In this document: piece after piece, positions 26,092 to 34,666 of the stretch | How positions within the stretch are numbered: position 1 is the first letter of the stretch | Layout of the letters: every line of letters starts with the position of its first letter | Source: Mucispirillum schaedleri ASF457 | GTDB lineage: Bacteria; Chrysiogenota; Deferribacteres; Deferribacterales; Mucispirillaceae | Length of the DNA stretch: 64,000 bases | Assembly: GCF_000487995.2 (NCBI RefSeq) | Contig: NZ_CP097562.1 | Location: forward strand, 1,237,001 to 1,301,000 | Direction: 5' to 3' | The notes under the pieces: generated by a model | What the model saw: only the letters and a program-made list of their open reading frames with translations | What the model was told of the DNA's origin: nothing | Database searches by the model: none | Position numbers and translations under genes: made by a program

Positions 26092-27252
26092 ATGAAAAGA
26101 GTAGTATTTGTAAGGGATAAGACTAATAAACACTCTATAAGAGCACTTTTAGCAGCTTATGAAAAATGGTTTCCTGAAAAGGATTATTATGTATTAACAC
26201 CACAGGATGCTTTTGAATTTTTAAAAGAAGATGATTTAGCTTTATTTTCATTTTTAACAGGCACAAGCAGTGCATATATTGATTATGTTACAAAACTTAA
26301 AGAAAAACTGCCTAAAATAAATACTGTATGCGGTGGAGCTCATCCCAGTGCAAGAAGTGAAGATATGCTTGAATATTTTGACGGAGTATGTGCAGGCGAA
26401 GGCGAAGAAAGTATTAAAGATATTATAGAAATGGCACATTCTGGCAGAGTGGAAGGAATAATTACTGGCAAAAAAGTATTAAACCTTGATGAATACAGAG
26501 TATTTCCAAGAAAAATGGTTTCACTTGGACCAATAGAGATAGTCAGGGGCTGCCCAAGTGGATGTGCTTACTGCCAGACACCCCAGCTTTTCCGTGGCAG
26601 ACTAAGGCACAGAAGTATAGATTTTATTGTGGAAGAAATAAAATTTGCTTTAAGCAGAAAAGGTTTTGCAGATGTGCGGTTTATTGCACCTGATGCTTCA
26701 TCATACCAGTATAACAAGGGAATAAATTTAGAAGCAATAGAAGGTCTTTTATATAATGTCCGCAGCACAATAGGGACAAAAGGCAAACTTTTTTATGGCA
26801 CATTTCCATCAGAATTAGACCCGTCAGGTGTTTCAAAAGAGCTTGTAGATTTGCTTGTTAAATACTGTGATAATAAGCAGATAGTTTTAGGACTGCAGTC
26901 TGCATCTTATTATATGCAGAAGATTATGCACAGGCGTTCAGGGCTTGCAGAAACAGAAAAAGCTATTGAACTTTTATTAAATAAAAATTTTGAAATAGTT
27001 GTAGATTTGATATTTGGACTGCCCTATGAAACAGAAGAAACTTATGAAGAAACATATAAGTTTATAGAAAAATGGAAAGGCAGAGTAACTATACATTCCC
27101 ATCCATTTGACCCGCTTCCCGGAAGCCGCTGGCAGTATGAGAAATCTACCGAAGTGCCTGCAAAGTTAGTAAAAGCTGTAAAAAGTCTGGAAGGCATAGG
27201 AAGAGTTTTTGGCAGAGTAATAAAAGATAAGGAGAAAGTATGCAGAATATAG
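26092..27252 (+). CDS. B12-binding/radical SAM domain protein
   Basis: 386 residues. The N-terminal half (1-125) resembles a cobalamin-binding Rossmann domain without a clear DxHxxG. The radical SAM core follows with the cluster motif CPSGCAYC (CxxxCxxC) near residue 150, and ends with a HemN-like strand. The pattern fits the TIGR04013-type family of uncharacterised enzymes. Reaction unknown. It follows nfeD without a gap and overlaps the DUF493 gene by 13 bases. Confidence 0.85.
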   Translation: MKRVVFVRDKTNKHSIRALLAAYEKWFPEKDYYVLTPQDAFEFLKEDDLALFSFLTGTSSAYIDYVTKLKEKLPKINTVCGGAHPSARSEDMLEYFDGVCAGEGEESIKDIIEMAHSGRVEGIITGKKVLNLDEYRVFPRKMVSLGPIEIVRGCPSGCAYCQTPQLFRGRLRHRSIDFIVEEIKFALSRKGFADVRFIAPDASSYQYNKGINLEAIEGLLYNVRSTIGTKGKLFYGTFPSELDPSGVSKELVDLLVKYCDNKQIVLGLQSASYYMQKIMHRRSGLAETEKAIELLLNKNFEIVVDLIFGLPYETEETYEETYKFIEKWKGRVTIHSHPFDPLPGSRWQYEKSTEVPAKLVKAVKSLEGIGRVFGRVIKDKEKVCRI

Positions 27253-27515
27253 AAAATAACGGCAAAACATTAAAAGACTTGCAAAAATTTCCAGATGTTT
27301 TTACATTTAAAATTATGGGAGAAAACACAAACAATTTTTTAGCTGATGCAAGAAAGGTTTTTGATGGAAGAAGTGATGTTAATTTTGCAGAAAATATAAG
27401 CAGGACAGGAAAATATATAAGCATATCAGCAACAACAGAAGTATGGACATATGAAGAACTAGAAAGCCTTTATACAGCTATCAGTAAACTTGAAGGCTTA
27501 AAATTTTATGTATAG
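27240..27515 (+). CDS. DUF493 (YbeD-like) protein
   Basis: 91 residues with a ferredoxin-like alpha/beta pattern. The FPDVFTFKIMG segment and the C-terminal ELESLYTAISKLEGLKFYV strand/helix fit the YbeD/DUF493 regulators. Its start lies inside the end of the radical SAM gene, with SD AAGGAG. Probable small regulatory or allosteric domain protein; partner unknown. Confidence 0.8.
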   Translation: MQNIENNGKTLKDLQKFPDVFTFKIMGENTNNFLADARKVFDGRSDVNFAENISRTGKYISISATTEVWTYEELESLYTAISKLEGLKFYV

Positions 27516-27524
27516 GAGCAGTCT

Positions 27525-28136
27525 ATGAACCAGCTGGAAACAAAACTTTATGATGCAGTAACTGAAAATAATACGGCTTTATTATCAGAGCTTTTAAAAG
27601 AGCAGGGTGTTAATATTAATTTTAAAACACAAAATGGCGGCACTTTACTTCACTATGTAAAATCACCTGAAACTGTAGAAATATTAATGAATGCTGGCAT
27701 AGACTGGACTGTGCAGGATAATGATGGTATGACGGCTTTTGCTAAAAATTTTGAGAGAGTATATATAAAAAGTTATGAATTAGTTCTGCTTGCTATGCTT
27801 AAAAAAGGTGTTAATATTAATGCACCTGCTTATTTTGATGAAGCACCTGTCATAAAAATATCAAACCATGCAGCAACTTTAAGTGCAAATATAGAGCAGC
27901 TGCAGTTTTTAGAAAAAAACGGAGCTGATTTAAATATAAAAAACAGTCAGGGTTATACTCCACTAATGCTTGCAGTAATAAAAAATAATATAGATATGGT
28001 GCATGCTTTGTTAAATGCAGGGGCAGATACTGCAATAACAGATAGTAAAGGAAGAACAGCAAAAGAGATTGGTCTATCATTAATTGATTCAGGATATTTT
28101 ATTCCTGCATTAAAAACTATTATTAATGATATGTAG
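27525..28136 (+). CDS. Ankyrin-repeat protein
   Basis: 203 residues with about four ankyrin repeats: N.QNGGTLLHYV, DNDGMTAFAKN, a divergent one in the middle and NSQGYTPLMLAVIKNNIDMV..LLNAGADTAI. No signal peptide, so probably a cytosolic protein-interaction module. Last gene of the run starting at 23891. Confidence 0.85.
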   Translation: MNQLETKLYDAVTENNTALLSELLKEQGVNINFKTQNGGTLLHYVKSPETVEILMNAGIDWTVQDNDGMTAFAKNFERVYIKSYELVLLAMLKKGVNINAPAYFDEAPVIKISNHAATLSANIEQLQFLEKNGADLNIKNSQGYTPLMLAVIKNNIDMVHALLNAGADTAITDSKGRTAKEIGLSLIDSGYFIPALKTIINDM

Positions 28137-28217
28137 CATAATCTTACTACTGCAAATATCTTATAAAGCAACCTTTTGTTATCTGCTTTAAGCAGAACAT
28201 TATTAAAACAAATAAGC

Positions 28218-28247
28218 CTGAATTTATGCTGTTACACATAAACTCAG
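28218..28247 (-). terminator. Possible terminator after dxr
   Basis: On the minus strand CTGAGTTTATG and CATAAATTCAG pair (one mismatch) around an 8-base loop, followed by a T-rich stretch. It is 14 bases past the dxr stop. Confidence 0.5.
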
Positions 28248-28261
28248 ATTTTGAAAATATA

Positions 28262-29374
28262 TTATAATCTTCCTGTGATTTCTTCGGCAGCTTTTTGGTA
28301 TTTTATAATATTTGCTTCTGCTTCATCAATAGTTTCAGCATCCTGTATCTCTACTTTCCCTAAAACTTCTTCTATAACATCAGGAATATCTTTAAATACT
28401 ATCTTTTCTTTCAAAAATGCATAAACTGCCTGTTCATTTGCTGCATTCATTGCAGTCATTAAAGCATTAGAATCTGTTTTTAATACATCCACAGCAATTT
28501 TTAAGCATTTAAATTTCTGTAAATCAGGTTTAAAAAATGTAAGTGATTTCTGTTCCCACATATTTAAAGGCTGGACTGTTGAGTTAATTCTATCAGGATA
28601 GCCTAATGCAACTGCAATAGGTGTTTTCATATCAGGCATTCCAAGCTGAGCTATTGTAGAGCCATCTGTAAAAGTAATATATGAGTGAATAATACTTTCT
28701 GGATGGATTATAACATCAAGTTTTTCTGATTTCATATCAAATAAAAATCTTGCTTCTATTAATTCCAGCCCTTTATTCATCATAGTTGCAGAGTCAACTG
28801 TAATTTTTGAGCCCATAGACCAGTTAGGGTGTTTCAATGCTTCTTTCTTATTAATATAGTTAAATGCTTCTTTTGGTCTGTGTCTAAATGGACCGCCGCT
28901 TGCTGTCAGTGTAATTTTTGAAACATATTGTTTTTGCTGTCCTAAAAGGCACTGAAATATTGCAGAATGTTCACTATCAACAGGCAGTATCTTTGCACCG
29001 CTGTTTTTTGCTTCATTCATTATAAGGCTTCCTGCTGTAACGATAGATTCTTTATTAGCAAGGGCAATATGTGTGCCATTTTTTACAATATCATATACAA
29101 GTCGGACAACAGATACACCAGCTGCTGCAAAAAGAACAATATCTACCATTTCGTTATTAATAATGTCTAATATCTGTCTGCTGCTTTCAGGGCTGCTTGT
29201 AAGGACCGCATATTTTGCATTAAGCAGATTTTTTGCTTTTTCAAGCCCCTGCATATTCTGGTGAGCTGTAACAAATACTGTATCAAATAAATCACTATTT
29301 GCAGCAACTACTTCCACACTTGATGAGCCAACTGAGCCAGTAACACCTATAATACCTATTTTCTTTTTATTCAT
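28262..29374 (-). CDS. dxr: 1-deoxy-D-xylulose 5-phosphate reductoisomerase
   Basis: NADPH-dependent second step of the MEP isoprenoid pathway. GVTGSVGSSSVEV is the NADPH loop, LANKES and PVDSEHSAIFQ are conserved blocks, TASGGPFR is the flexible substrate loop, and the MNKGLELIEARFLF region binds metal. 370 residues. Two bases separate it from cdsA. uppS and cdsA upstream also act in isoprenoid/lipid metabolism. Confidence 0.96.
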   Translation of the reverse strand: MNKKKIGIIGVTGSVGSSSVEVVAANSDLFDTVFVTAHQNMQGLEKAKNLLNAKYAVLTSSPESSRQILDIINNEMVDIVLFAAAGVSVVRLVYDIVKNGTHIALANKESIVTAGSLIMNEAKNSGAKILPVDSEHSAIFQCLLGQQKQYVSKITLTASGGPFRHRPKEAFNYINKKEALKHPNWSMGSKITVDSATMMNKGLELIEARFLFDMKSEKLDVIIHPESIIHSYITFTDGSTIAQLGMPDMKTPIAVALGYPDRINSTVQPLNMWEQKSLTFFKPDLQKFKCLKIAVDVLKTDSNALMTAMNAANEQAVYAFLKEKIVFKDIPDVIEEVLGKVEIQDAETIDEAEANIIKYQKAAEEITGRL

Positions 29375-29376
29375 AA

Positions 29377-30192
29377 CTATTTGCCTGCAATATATATAAG
29401 ATAAAAGTAAAGAACAGGACCTGCAATCATTAAAGAATCAAACCTGTCTAAAATACCGCCATGCCCCGGAAGCAGTGTGCCGCTGTCTTTTACATTTGCA
29501 CTGCGTTTTATCATAGACTCAATTAAATCTCCAATTACACCAGCCACTATTACATCTACAATAATAATCGCCATAATTATCCAGTTTTCATTTAAAAGAT
29601 AATAGTTAAAAAGAGCACCAATTATTAATGCACCAATTGTGCCGCCAATTAGACCTTCTATAGATTTGCCGGGACTTACTTTTGGAATAAGTTTGTGCTT
29701 GCCGCAGGTAACACCTGTAAAATATGCAAAAGAATCACTTGCCCATACAATAAAACATAAAAATAATACCCATTCATAGCCTATATTTTTTAAAAGAGCA
29801 AGGAAAGTAAACATAAATGGCACAAACATTACAGCAAAAAAGTTATATGATACTTCTTCCATAACTTTTTCTGTTGGGGTTGCAGAAAACATTTTTAAAA
29901 GGAATAATATAAAAATAATAACGAATGAGTAGGCAGTAAAAGCAGCAAACCCTAAAAAGTATATTAAAAATGGCACAGCAGCTGATGACACCCACATTAA
30001 TGGAGTATATAAGCGGATATTATCATTTTTCATAATTTTTATAAATTCATGTGTTCCTAATATAGATAGCAAAGCAACAATAGTCAAAAATATATGGGAA
30101 TGTGCTTTTATAATTAATAATAGTGCAAGTGGTATAAGTATTAATGCCACAACTATCCGCATAAACATTTCTTTTGATTTTTTGCTGTCCAT
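29377..30192 (-). CDS. cdsA: Phosphatidate cytidylyltransferase
   Basis: Integral membrane enzyme that makes CDP-diacylglycerol from phosphatidate and CTP. About 7-8 helices; the C-terminal signature (SVKDSG-like NVKDSGTLLPGHGGILDRFDSL) carries the metal-binding Asp residues. SD GAGGGA selects ATG 30192; an in-frame TTG at 30204 would overlap the end of uppS. Confidence 0.94.
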   Translation of the reverse strand: MDSKKSKEMFMRIVVALILIPLALLLIIKAHSHIFLTIVALLSILGTHEFIKIMKNDNIRLYTPLMWVSSAAVPFLIYFLGFAAFTAYSFVIIFILFLLKMFSATPTEKVMEEVSYNFFAVMFVPFMFTFLALLKNIGYEWVLFLCFIVWASDSFAYFTGVTCGKHKLIPKVSPGKSIEGLIGGTIGALIIGALFNYYLLNENWIIMAIIIVDVIVAGVIGDLIESMIKRSANVKDSGTLLPGHGGILDRFDSLMIAGPVLYFYLIYIAGK

Positions 30193-30200
30193 AAATTCCC

Positions 30201-30932
30201 TCAATTATTGTTTAACTGTTCATCAGTTTTACCAAACCTGCGAACTCTTTTATTAAATTCATCTATTGCTTTGTCAAAATCTTTTTCATTAAAATCAGGC
30301 CACAGTTTATCTGTAAAATAAAGCTCTGCATAAGATATTCGCCATAACATAAAGTTACTTATACGCTGCTCACCGCTTGTGCGTATAAGTAAATCCACAT
30401 CTGGAAGTTCGCTGTTATAAAGATTATCTCTAATAGTATCTTTTGATATATCATCAATATTTATACTGCCTTTCTGCACTTTTTTTGCAATCTGTTTCAT
30501 ACAGTCTACAAGTTCATCCTGCGCACTGTAACTTAATGCCATATTTAAAAGCAGACCAGTATTATTTTTTGTTTCTTCTTTAAGCTTTAAAAGAGACTGC
30601 CTTGTTTTTTCTGGTATAAGCTCTGCTTTGCCAGACATTACAAAACGAATATTATTTTTAGTAATAGTATCCCATTCTGAAACAACATACTCATCAAGCA
30701 GGTTCATTAAAAAAGAAACTTCTTCTTTTGGACGGAGCCAGTTTTCAGCAGAAAATGCAAATATGCTTAATGCTTTTAAATGGTTTTTAGCAGTATGAGT
30801 GATAATTTTTTTAACAGTCTTAACACCCTCTTTATGACCTAAAAAGCGGGGAAGTCCCCTTTTTTTAGCCCATCTGCCGTTGCCGTCCATAATTACAGCA
30901 ATATGAAGATTTTCTAAACCTTTATTATTCAT
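30201..30932 (-). CDS. uppS: Undecaprenyl diphosphate synthase (isoprenyl transferase)
   Basis: cis-Prenyltransferase that makes the C55 lipid carrier. HIAVIMDGNGRWAKKRG holds the catalytic Asp, the middle SIFAFSAENW block is present, and DLLIRTSGEQRISNF and the final FTDKLWPDF are signatures. 243 residues. No SD is visible ahead of its ATG: the bases before it are the end of the inserted methyltransferase gene, so it probably depends on readthrough and coupling. Confidence 0.95.
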   Translation of the reverse strand: MNNKGLENLHIAVIMDGNGRWAKKRGLPRFLGHKEGVKTVKKIITHTAKNHLKALSIFAFSAENWLRPKEEVSFLMNLLDEYVVSEWDTITKNNIRFVMSGKAELIPEKTRQSLLKLKEETKNNTGLLLNMALSYSAQDELVDCMKQIAKKVQKGSINIDDISKDTIRDNLYNSELPDVDLLIRTSGEQRISNFMLWRISYAELYFTDKLWPDFNEKDFDKAIDEFNKRVRRFGKTDEQLNNN

Positions 30933-30941
30933 AATAACACA

Positions 30942-31751
30942 TTATTGATTGATATAGTCTAAACTTGTATATTTATTTCTTTTATTCTGCAATTTATATT
31001 CTATTTTTATATCTCCATTATTTTCTAGTCTATCTAAAATCATTTGATAGTATTCCTGATTAAGTTCACAGCTAATCCATTTTCTTGATAATTGTTCGCA
31101 CTGTATAATTTCTCCGCCGCTGCCCCCAAACAATATAAATACAGTATCATTTTTTTGAGTACAAGATAAAATAAGCATCTCTACTAATTTTTGTGGTATT
31201 TGGCAGGCATGGAATGTTTTATCTTTACTAACATTTTTTACTAGGTCATAATAAAACCATGAATATGGCATTCGCCCAGTGGATCCATTTTGAATTCTCT
31301 GCATAATCCTTTTATCTGTTGGATTCTGATATGGAACGGCAATATTTTCTTTATAAAAGTTATTATTTTTTGTTTTTGTTGCATGTAAAATTGATCTATG
31401 TGCTGTAGTTAAATGGCTTGGGCTATGACCTACATTGGAATTATATATCCACACATAATCATATACCTTATAACATATATTATCAAGACATTTAACTCGT
31501 AAATATGCATTTTGCTTTGGATAATTTATTAAAAAAAGATTACCCGTTGGTTTTAATACTCTTATAGATTCACTTGCAAGTTCACAATACCATTCAATAT
31601 ATTTATCCCAGCTTTTTGTGTATTTATTGCCATTGTAATTTATTCCAACATTATAATCAGGATCCCCATATACCATATCAAGAGAGTTGTCTGGAATTTG
31701 TTTAAGTATTTTTAAAGTGTCTTCTAAATATAATGTATTAAAGTTTATCAT
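30942..31751 (-). CDS. Type II DNA methyltransferase, beta-class, with DPDY catalytic motif
   Basis: 269 residues. Motif IV (GDPDYNVGINY, about residues 30-40) comes first, and the SAM-binding motif I (FGGSGGE) lies near the C-terminus (about 207-213), the order of the beta class (N4-cytosine or N6-adenine). The usual DPPY/SPPY is DPDY here. The target-recognition region is between about 90 and 170. It pairs with the nuclease gene upstream (one-base overlap). Recognition site unknown. Confidence 0.85.
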   Translation of the reverse strand: MINFNTLYLEDTLKILKQIPDNSLDMVYGDPDYNVGINYNGNKYTKSWDKYIEWYCELASESIRVLKPTGNLFLINYPKQNAYLRVKCLDNICYKVYDYVWIYNSNVGHSPSHLTTAHRSILHATKTKNNNFYKENIAVPYQNPTDKRIMQRIQNGSTGRMPYSWFYYDLVKNVSKDKTFHACQIPQKLVEMLILSCTQKNDTVFILFGGSGGEIIQCEQLSRKWISCELNQEYYQMILDRLENNGDIKIEYKLQNKRNKYTSLDYINQ

Positions 31752-32545
31752 TATGCACCTTGTAATGTATTTAGAATATATCTTTTTGATTTAATATATT
31801 TTATAGAGTCTAACTTTTTGTCTTCAAATTCATATTCCCAAAGTGTGATTTCTGATGTATTATTTTGTTTTGTTCTTACTAAATAAACACATTTAATTTG
31901 TTTATACTCTAAATCTGATAGTGCATAATATAAGTATGGATAAAAAAGCTGATATATATTAAAATTAGTGGGTTTACCATTCTTTGCTTCAAATAATCCA
32001 ATAATACCATTATATTCTATAGTTAGATCAATTTCTATTTGCTGATTTTTTGCTTTAATTTGTGTATTATTAAAGGAATATTCCAATGTTTTTTTTGTCC
32101 TATGTGGAAAATAAGTTTTAGGGCATTTTTCTATTGATAAAGAATAGTATTCATTATCACTGCCAAATAAAAAGTCATGTAGTATTCTTTGATTATTTGC
32201 AACAGATAAAATATTACTTTCACTATCATTATATTGATTCAAAAGGCTTTTTTTATAATCCCACTTAATAATATCATCCTGTTTTATGTCTTCAAATTCA
32301 TGATAAACTGTATTAACACCTTTTATAAACTTATGTTTCCCTTCTCCTAAATGAATAATACAATAATCTTTTTCTAAAAGTGACATTGGCAATTTTTCTT
32401 TAATGTCTATTTTTGTAACATCAAATGGATTGCCAAAGCCAATTTTTTTAGATATTTCTTTCACTAAATTGTTGTTAAATATATAGTTATTTCTTTTACT
32501 GCATTCTTTAAAAAGTTCTTCAATGACTAGTTTTTTATTATCCAT
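31751..32545 (-). CDS. Probable type II restriction endonuclease (PD-(D/E)xK)
   Basis: 264 residues, no family recognised. An EIDLTIEYNGIIGLFEAKNGKP stretch around 168-189 (Asp, then E-A-K after about 14 residues) fits a PD-(D/E)xK nuclease core. Overlap with a DNA methyltransferase gene supports the role. Only five bases separate its start from the frr stop, so its SD (GGAA) lies inside frr. Atypical for this operon, hence likely transferred in. Confidence 0.7.
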   Translation of the reverse strand: MDNKKLVIEELFKECSKRNNYIFNNNLVKEISKKIGFGNPFDVTKIDIKEKLPMSLLEKDYCIIHLGEGKHKFIKGVNTVYHEFEDIKQDDIIKWDYKKSLLNQYNDSESNILSVANNQRILHDFLFGSDNEYYSLSIEKCPKTYFPHRTKKTLEYSFNNTQIKAKNQQIEIDLTIEYNGIIGLFEAKNGKPTNFNIYQLFYPYLYYALSDLEYKQIKCVYLVRTKQNNTSEITLWEYEFEDKKLDSIKYIKSKRYILNTLQGA

Positions 32546-32550
32546 TAAAA

Positions 32551-33105
32551 TTATATTTCCATAACTTCTTTTTCTTTTAATGCTGTAATCTCATCTATTT
32601 TTTTAACAGCATTATCAGTTCCTTTTTGAACATCATCTTGAAGTTTTTTTGCATCATCTTCACTTATTTCTTTATCTTTTTCCTGTTTTTTTATTTTATC
32701 ATTAGCATCTCTTCTTTCATTACGGATTGCAACTTTTGCATCTTCACCCATTTTTTTAACTATTTTAACAAGCTCTTTTCTTCTTTCTTCTGTAAGCTGT
32801 GGGAAAGGAACGCGGATAATTTTGCCATCATTTGATGGATTAAAGCCCATCTGGCTGTTTTGTATAGCTTTTTCAATGGCTGGTATCTGGCTTGCATCCC
32901 ATGGTGAAATAGTAACAAGTCTAGGCTCTGGTGCAGAAAGAGAAGCAACTCCAGTTAATGGAGTAGGTGTGCCGTAATAGTCAACTTTAATATTTTCAAA
33001 CATAGCTACACTTGCTCTGCCTGTTCTAACACCTTTTAATTCTTCTTTATAAAAGCTGATAGATTTTTCAACTGAATTTTTAAATTCCTTAACAACTTCG
33101 CTCAT
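32551..33105 (-). CDS. frr: Ribosome recycling factor
   Basis: Splits post-termination ribosomes together with EF-G. 184 residues: an N-terminal helix, the GRASVAMFENIKVDYYGTPTPL block, PFPQLTEERRKEL and a long coiled-coil domain. ATG 33105 is preceded by SD GGAGA; the in-frame TTG five codons earlier is not needed. It follows pyrH, the usual order, then the inserted R-M pair. Confidence 0.96.
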   Translation of the reverse strand: MSEVVKEFKNSVEKSISFYKEELKGVRTGRASVAMFENIKVDYYGTPTPLTGVASLSAPEPRLVTISPWDASQIPAIEKAIQNSQMGFNPSNDGKIIRVPFPQLTEERRKELVKIVKKMGEDAKVAIRNERRDANDKIKKQEKDKEISEDDAKKLQDDVQKGTDNAVKKIDEITALKEKEVMEI

Positions 33106-33135
33106 AAGTTCTCCTAACAATATTTCATTTATCTT

Positions 33136-33846
33136 TTATTTTACAAGAGTGCCTATAGGCTCTCCTTTAACTATTTTCATTAAATTGTCTTTGCCAAACA
33201 TATCAAATACTATTAAAGGTATCTGGTTATCCATACACATGCTTATTGCTGTGGCATCCATTACTTTTAAACCTTTTGTAAGCACATCAATATAGTTTAT
33301 TTCAGTATATTTTGATGCAGAAGCATCTTTTTTAGGGTCAGCAGTGTATACGCCGTCCACTTTTGTAGCTTTCAGCACTACATCTGCATTGATTTCTGAA
33401 GCTCTGAGTGTTGCAGTAGTGTCAGTAGTAAAGTAAGGGTTGCCTGTGCCGCCTGCAAAAATAACTACTCTGCCTTTTTCTAAATGACGCATAGCACGGC
33501 GTCTAATATAAGGCTCTGCAATTTGTCTCATTTCAATAGCAGACTGCACTCTTGTTTCTATGCCATTCATTTCAAGTGCATTCTGCACAGAAAGGCAGTT
33601 AATTACTGTTGCAAGCATACCCATGTGGTCTGCTGTAACTCTATCCATCCCTTTTGCAGCAGGGGATACTCCGCGGAAAATATTACCGCCTCCAATAACA
33701 ATGCCTATTTTCACACCTAAGTCATAAATAGGTTTGATTTCTGATGCAATAAATTTAACTGTTTCAGCATCAATTCCATACTGAGCATTGCCCATTAAGG
33801 CTTCACCGCTTAATTTTAATAATATTCTGTTATATTTTAAGTCCAT
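33136..33846 (-). CDS. pyrH: Uridylate kinase
   Basis: Phosphorylates UMP to UDP; hexameric amino-acid-kinase fold. LLKLSGEAL at the N-terminus, [12 protein letters not shown], the [11 protein letters not shown] block and [13 protein letters not shown] are family marks. 236 residues from ATG 33846, which has SD GGAGGA; the frame extends 19 residues further upstream without family match. First gene of the pyrH-frr-uppS-cdsA-dxr run. Confidence 0.96.
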   Translation of the reverse strand: MDLKYNRILLKLSGEALMGNAQYGIDAETVKFIASEIKPIYDLGVKIGIVIGGGNIFRGVSPAAKGMDRVTADHMGMLATVINCLSVQNALEMNGIETRVQSAIEMRQIAEPYIRRRAMRHLEKGRVVIFAGGTGNPYFTTDTTATLRASEINADVVLKATKVDGVYTADPKKDASASKYTEINYIDVLTKGLKVMDATAISMCMDNQIPLIVFDMFGKDNLMKIVKGEPIGTLVK

Positions 33847-33905
33847 ATATTCCTCCGCTGCATTTAAACATTTTAGAATACTATAATAATTGAATATAAT
33901 CAAGG

Positions 33906-34351
33906 GGAATAATTTTCTACTTTACCCCCATTTTTTAAACTATGATTAAAAAAGCTGTTATTAATAAAATATATGTAATTATTATTTTACTAATTAATAT
34001 GTATATGCAAAATATCTTAAACTATCCTGCCGCCGCCCATCTCAAAAATCAAAGTTTTCGTTATTTCATTTCTTATACTCCAATTCCTTAAACATTCGCT
34101 GGTTTTTCTCCATAGCTGCAGCAACTCGCTATTGCTCAAAACTTTCTAACAGCTAAACATTCCAAAAAAACAGCTCATAAGAAATTAAGTCGCAAAGAGA
34201 ATGAAATAACATGGAAGCATCCTTTAAAAGAGGATATTAAGACATATTAATTTTAAAAGTCTATTTTTAAAATCAGTATATATTTTATCTTTATTATGAT
34301 GTAGTTAGAAATATTCTTTCAAAAAAATGAGGGTAAAGCAGGAATAATTTT
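33906..34351. mobile_element. MITE-like element with terminal inverted repeats and flanking direct repeats
   Basis: A 423-bp segment (33918-34340) begins TACTTTACCCCCATTTTTT and ends with its inverse, 17 of 19 positions matching. It is flanked on both sides by the same 11 bases, GGAATAATTTT (33906-33916 and 34341-34351), as a target duplication would be. It has no ORF and contains a second long inverted repeat. This is the layout of a non-autonomous transposon. It lies between pyrH and a small gene. Confidence 0.6.
34060..34210. repeat. Long internal hairpin of the MITE-like element
   Basis: GTTATTTCATT (34060-34070) pairs with AATGAAATAAC (34200-34210), and an overlapping ATTTCTTAT (34068-34076) can pair with ATAAGAAAT (34177-34185). 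A G+C-richer centre (TGCCGCCGCC just outside, CTGCAGC within) contrasts with the surroundings. Confidence 0.6.
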
Positions 34352-34383
34352 TATACAGGTATTGTTTATTCCTAAAATTTTTC

Positions 34384-34414
34384 TTGACATAATGTATCAG
34401 GGGGGAGGTATGAT
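34384..34414 (+). promoter_or_regulatory. Promoter-like sequence before the 29-codon gene
   Basis: TTGACA (34384-34389) and TATGAT (34409-34414) with a 19-base spacer that contains a run of six G. About 45 bases before the start at 34460. Confidence 0.45.
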
Positions 34415-34459
34415 AATACATGAAATATATTTCAAATAAAAACAATATGGAGATTTTTT

Positions 34460-34549
34460 ATGAGCAAAAGTAGCGGTAGTAATCCAAATTATCCAAGCAC
34501 AACTGGCAAGCCATCTGGCGGTGGCAGAGGTAACACACCAAAAGAATAA
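34460..34549 (+). CDS. 29-residue Gly/Pro/Ser-rich small protein
   Basis: ATG to TAA gives 29 residues; the core is NPNYPSTTGKPSGGGRG. SD GGAG lies 7-8 bases upstream, a promoter-like pair precedes it and a hairpin terminator follows 28 bases after the stop, so it has all the parts of a free-standing gene. The strongly non-random composition (Gly, Ser, Pro, Asn, with no long hydrophobic stretch) supports a real, probably soluble and unstructured peptide. I have a vague recollection of similar short proteins elsewhere but no firm family. Function unknown. Confidence 0.65.
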   Translation: MSKSSGSNPNYPSTTGKPSGGGRGNTPKE

Positions 34550-34577
34550 TTTAAAATTATTATTCTTTCTCTTGCTG

Positions 34578-34598
34578 ACAGTGGAAATCACTGTTTTT
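34578..34598 (+). terminator. Terminator of the 29-codon gene
   Basis: ACAGTG-GAAAT-CACTGT followed by TTTT. Confidence 0.7.
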
Positions 34599-34638
34599 AT
34601 AAACACACTATATATAGTATAAATTACATTCTTATCTC

Positions 34639-34659
34639 AAGCGGGTTTTACACCCGCTT
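34639..34659 (-). terminator. Hairpin after lepB
   Basis: AAGCGGG and CCCGCTT pair around a 7-base loop, 7 bases past the lepB stop. The minus-strand side is not followed by a clean T-run, so termination strength is uncertain. Confidence 0.55.
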
Positions 34660-34666
34660 CTATATA

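Noticed and set aside
34397-34606. 69-codon minus-strand ORF opposite the 29-codon gene
   Set aside because: No SD or family match; it runs across the promoter and terminator of the plus-strand gene.
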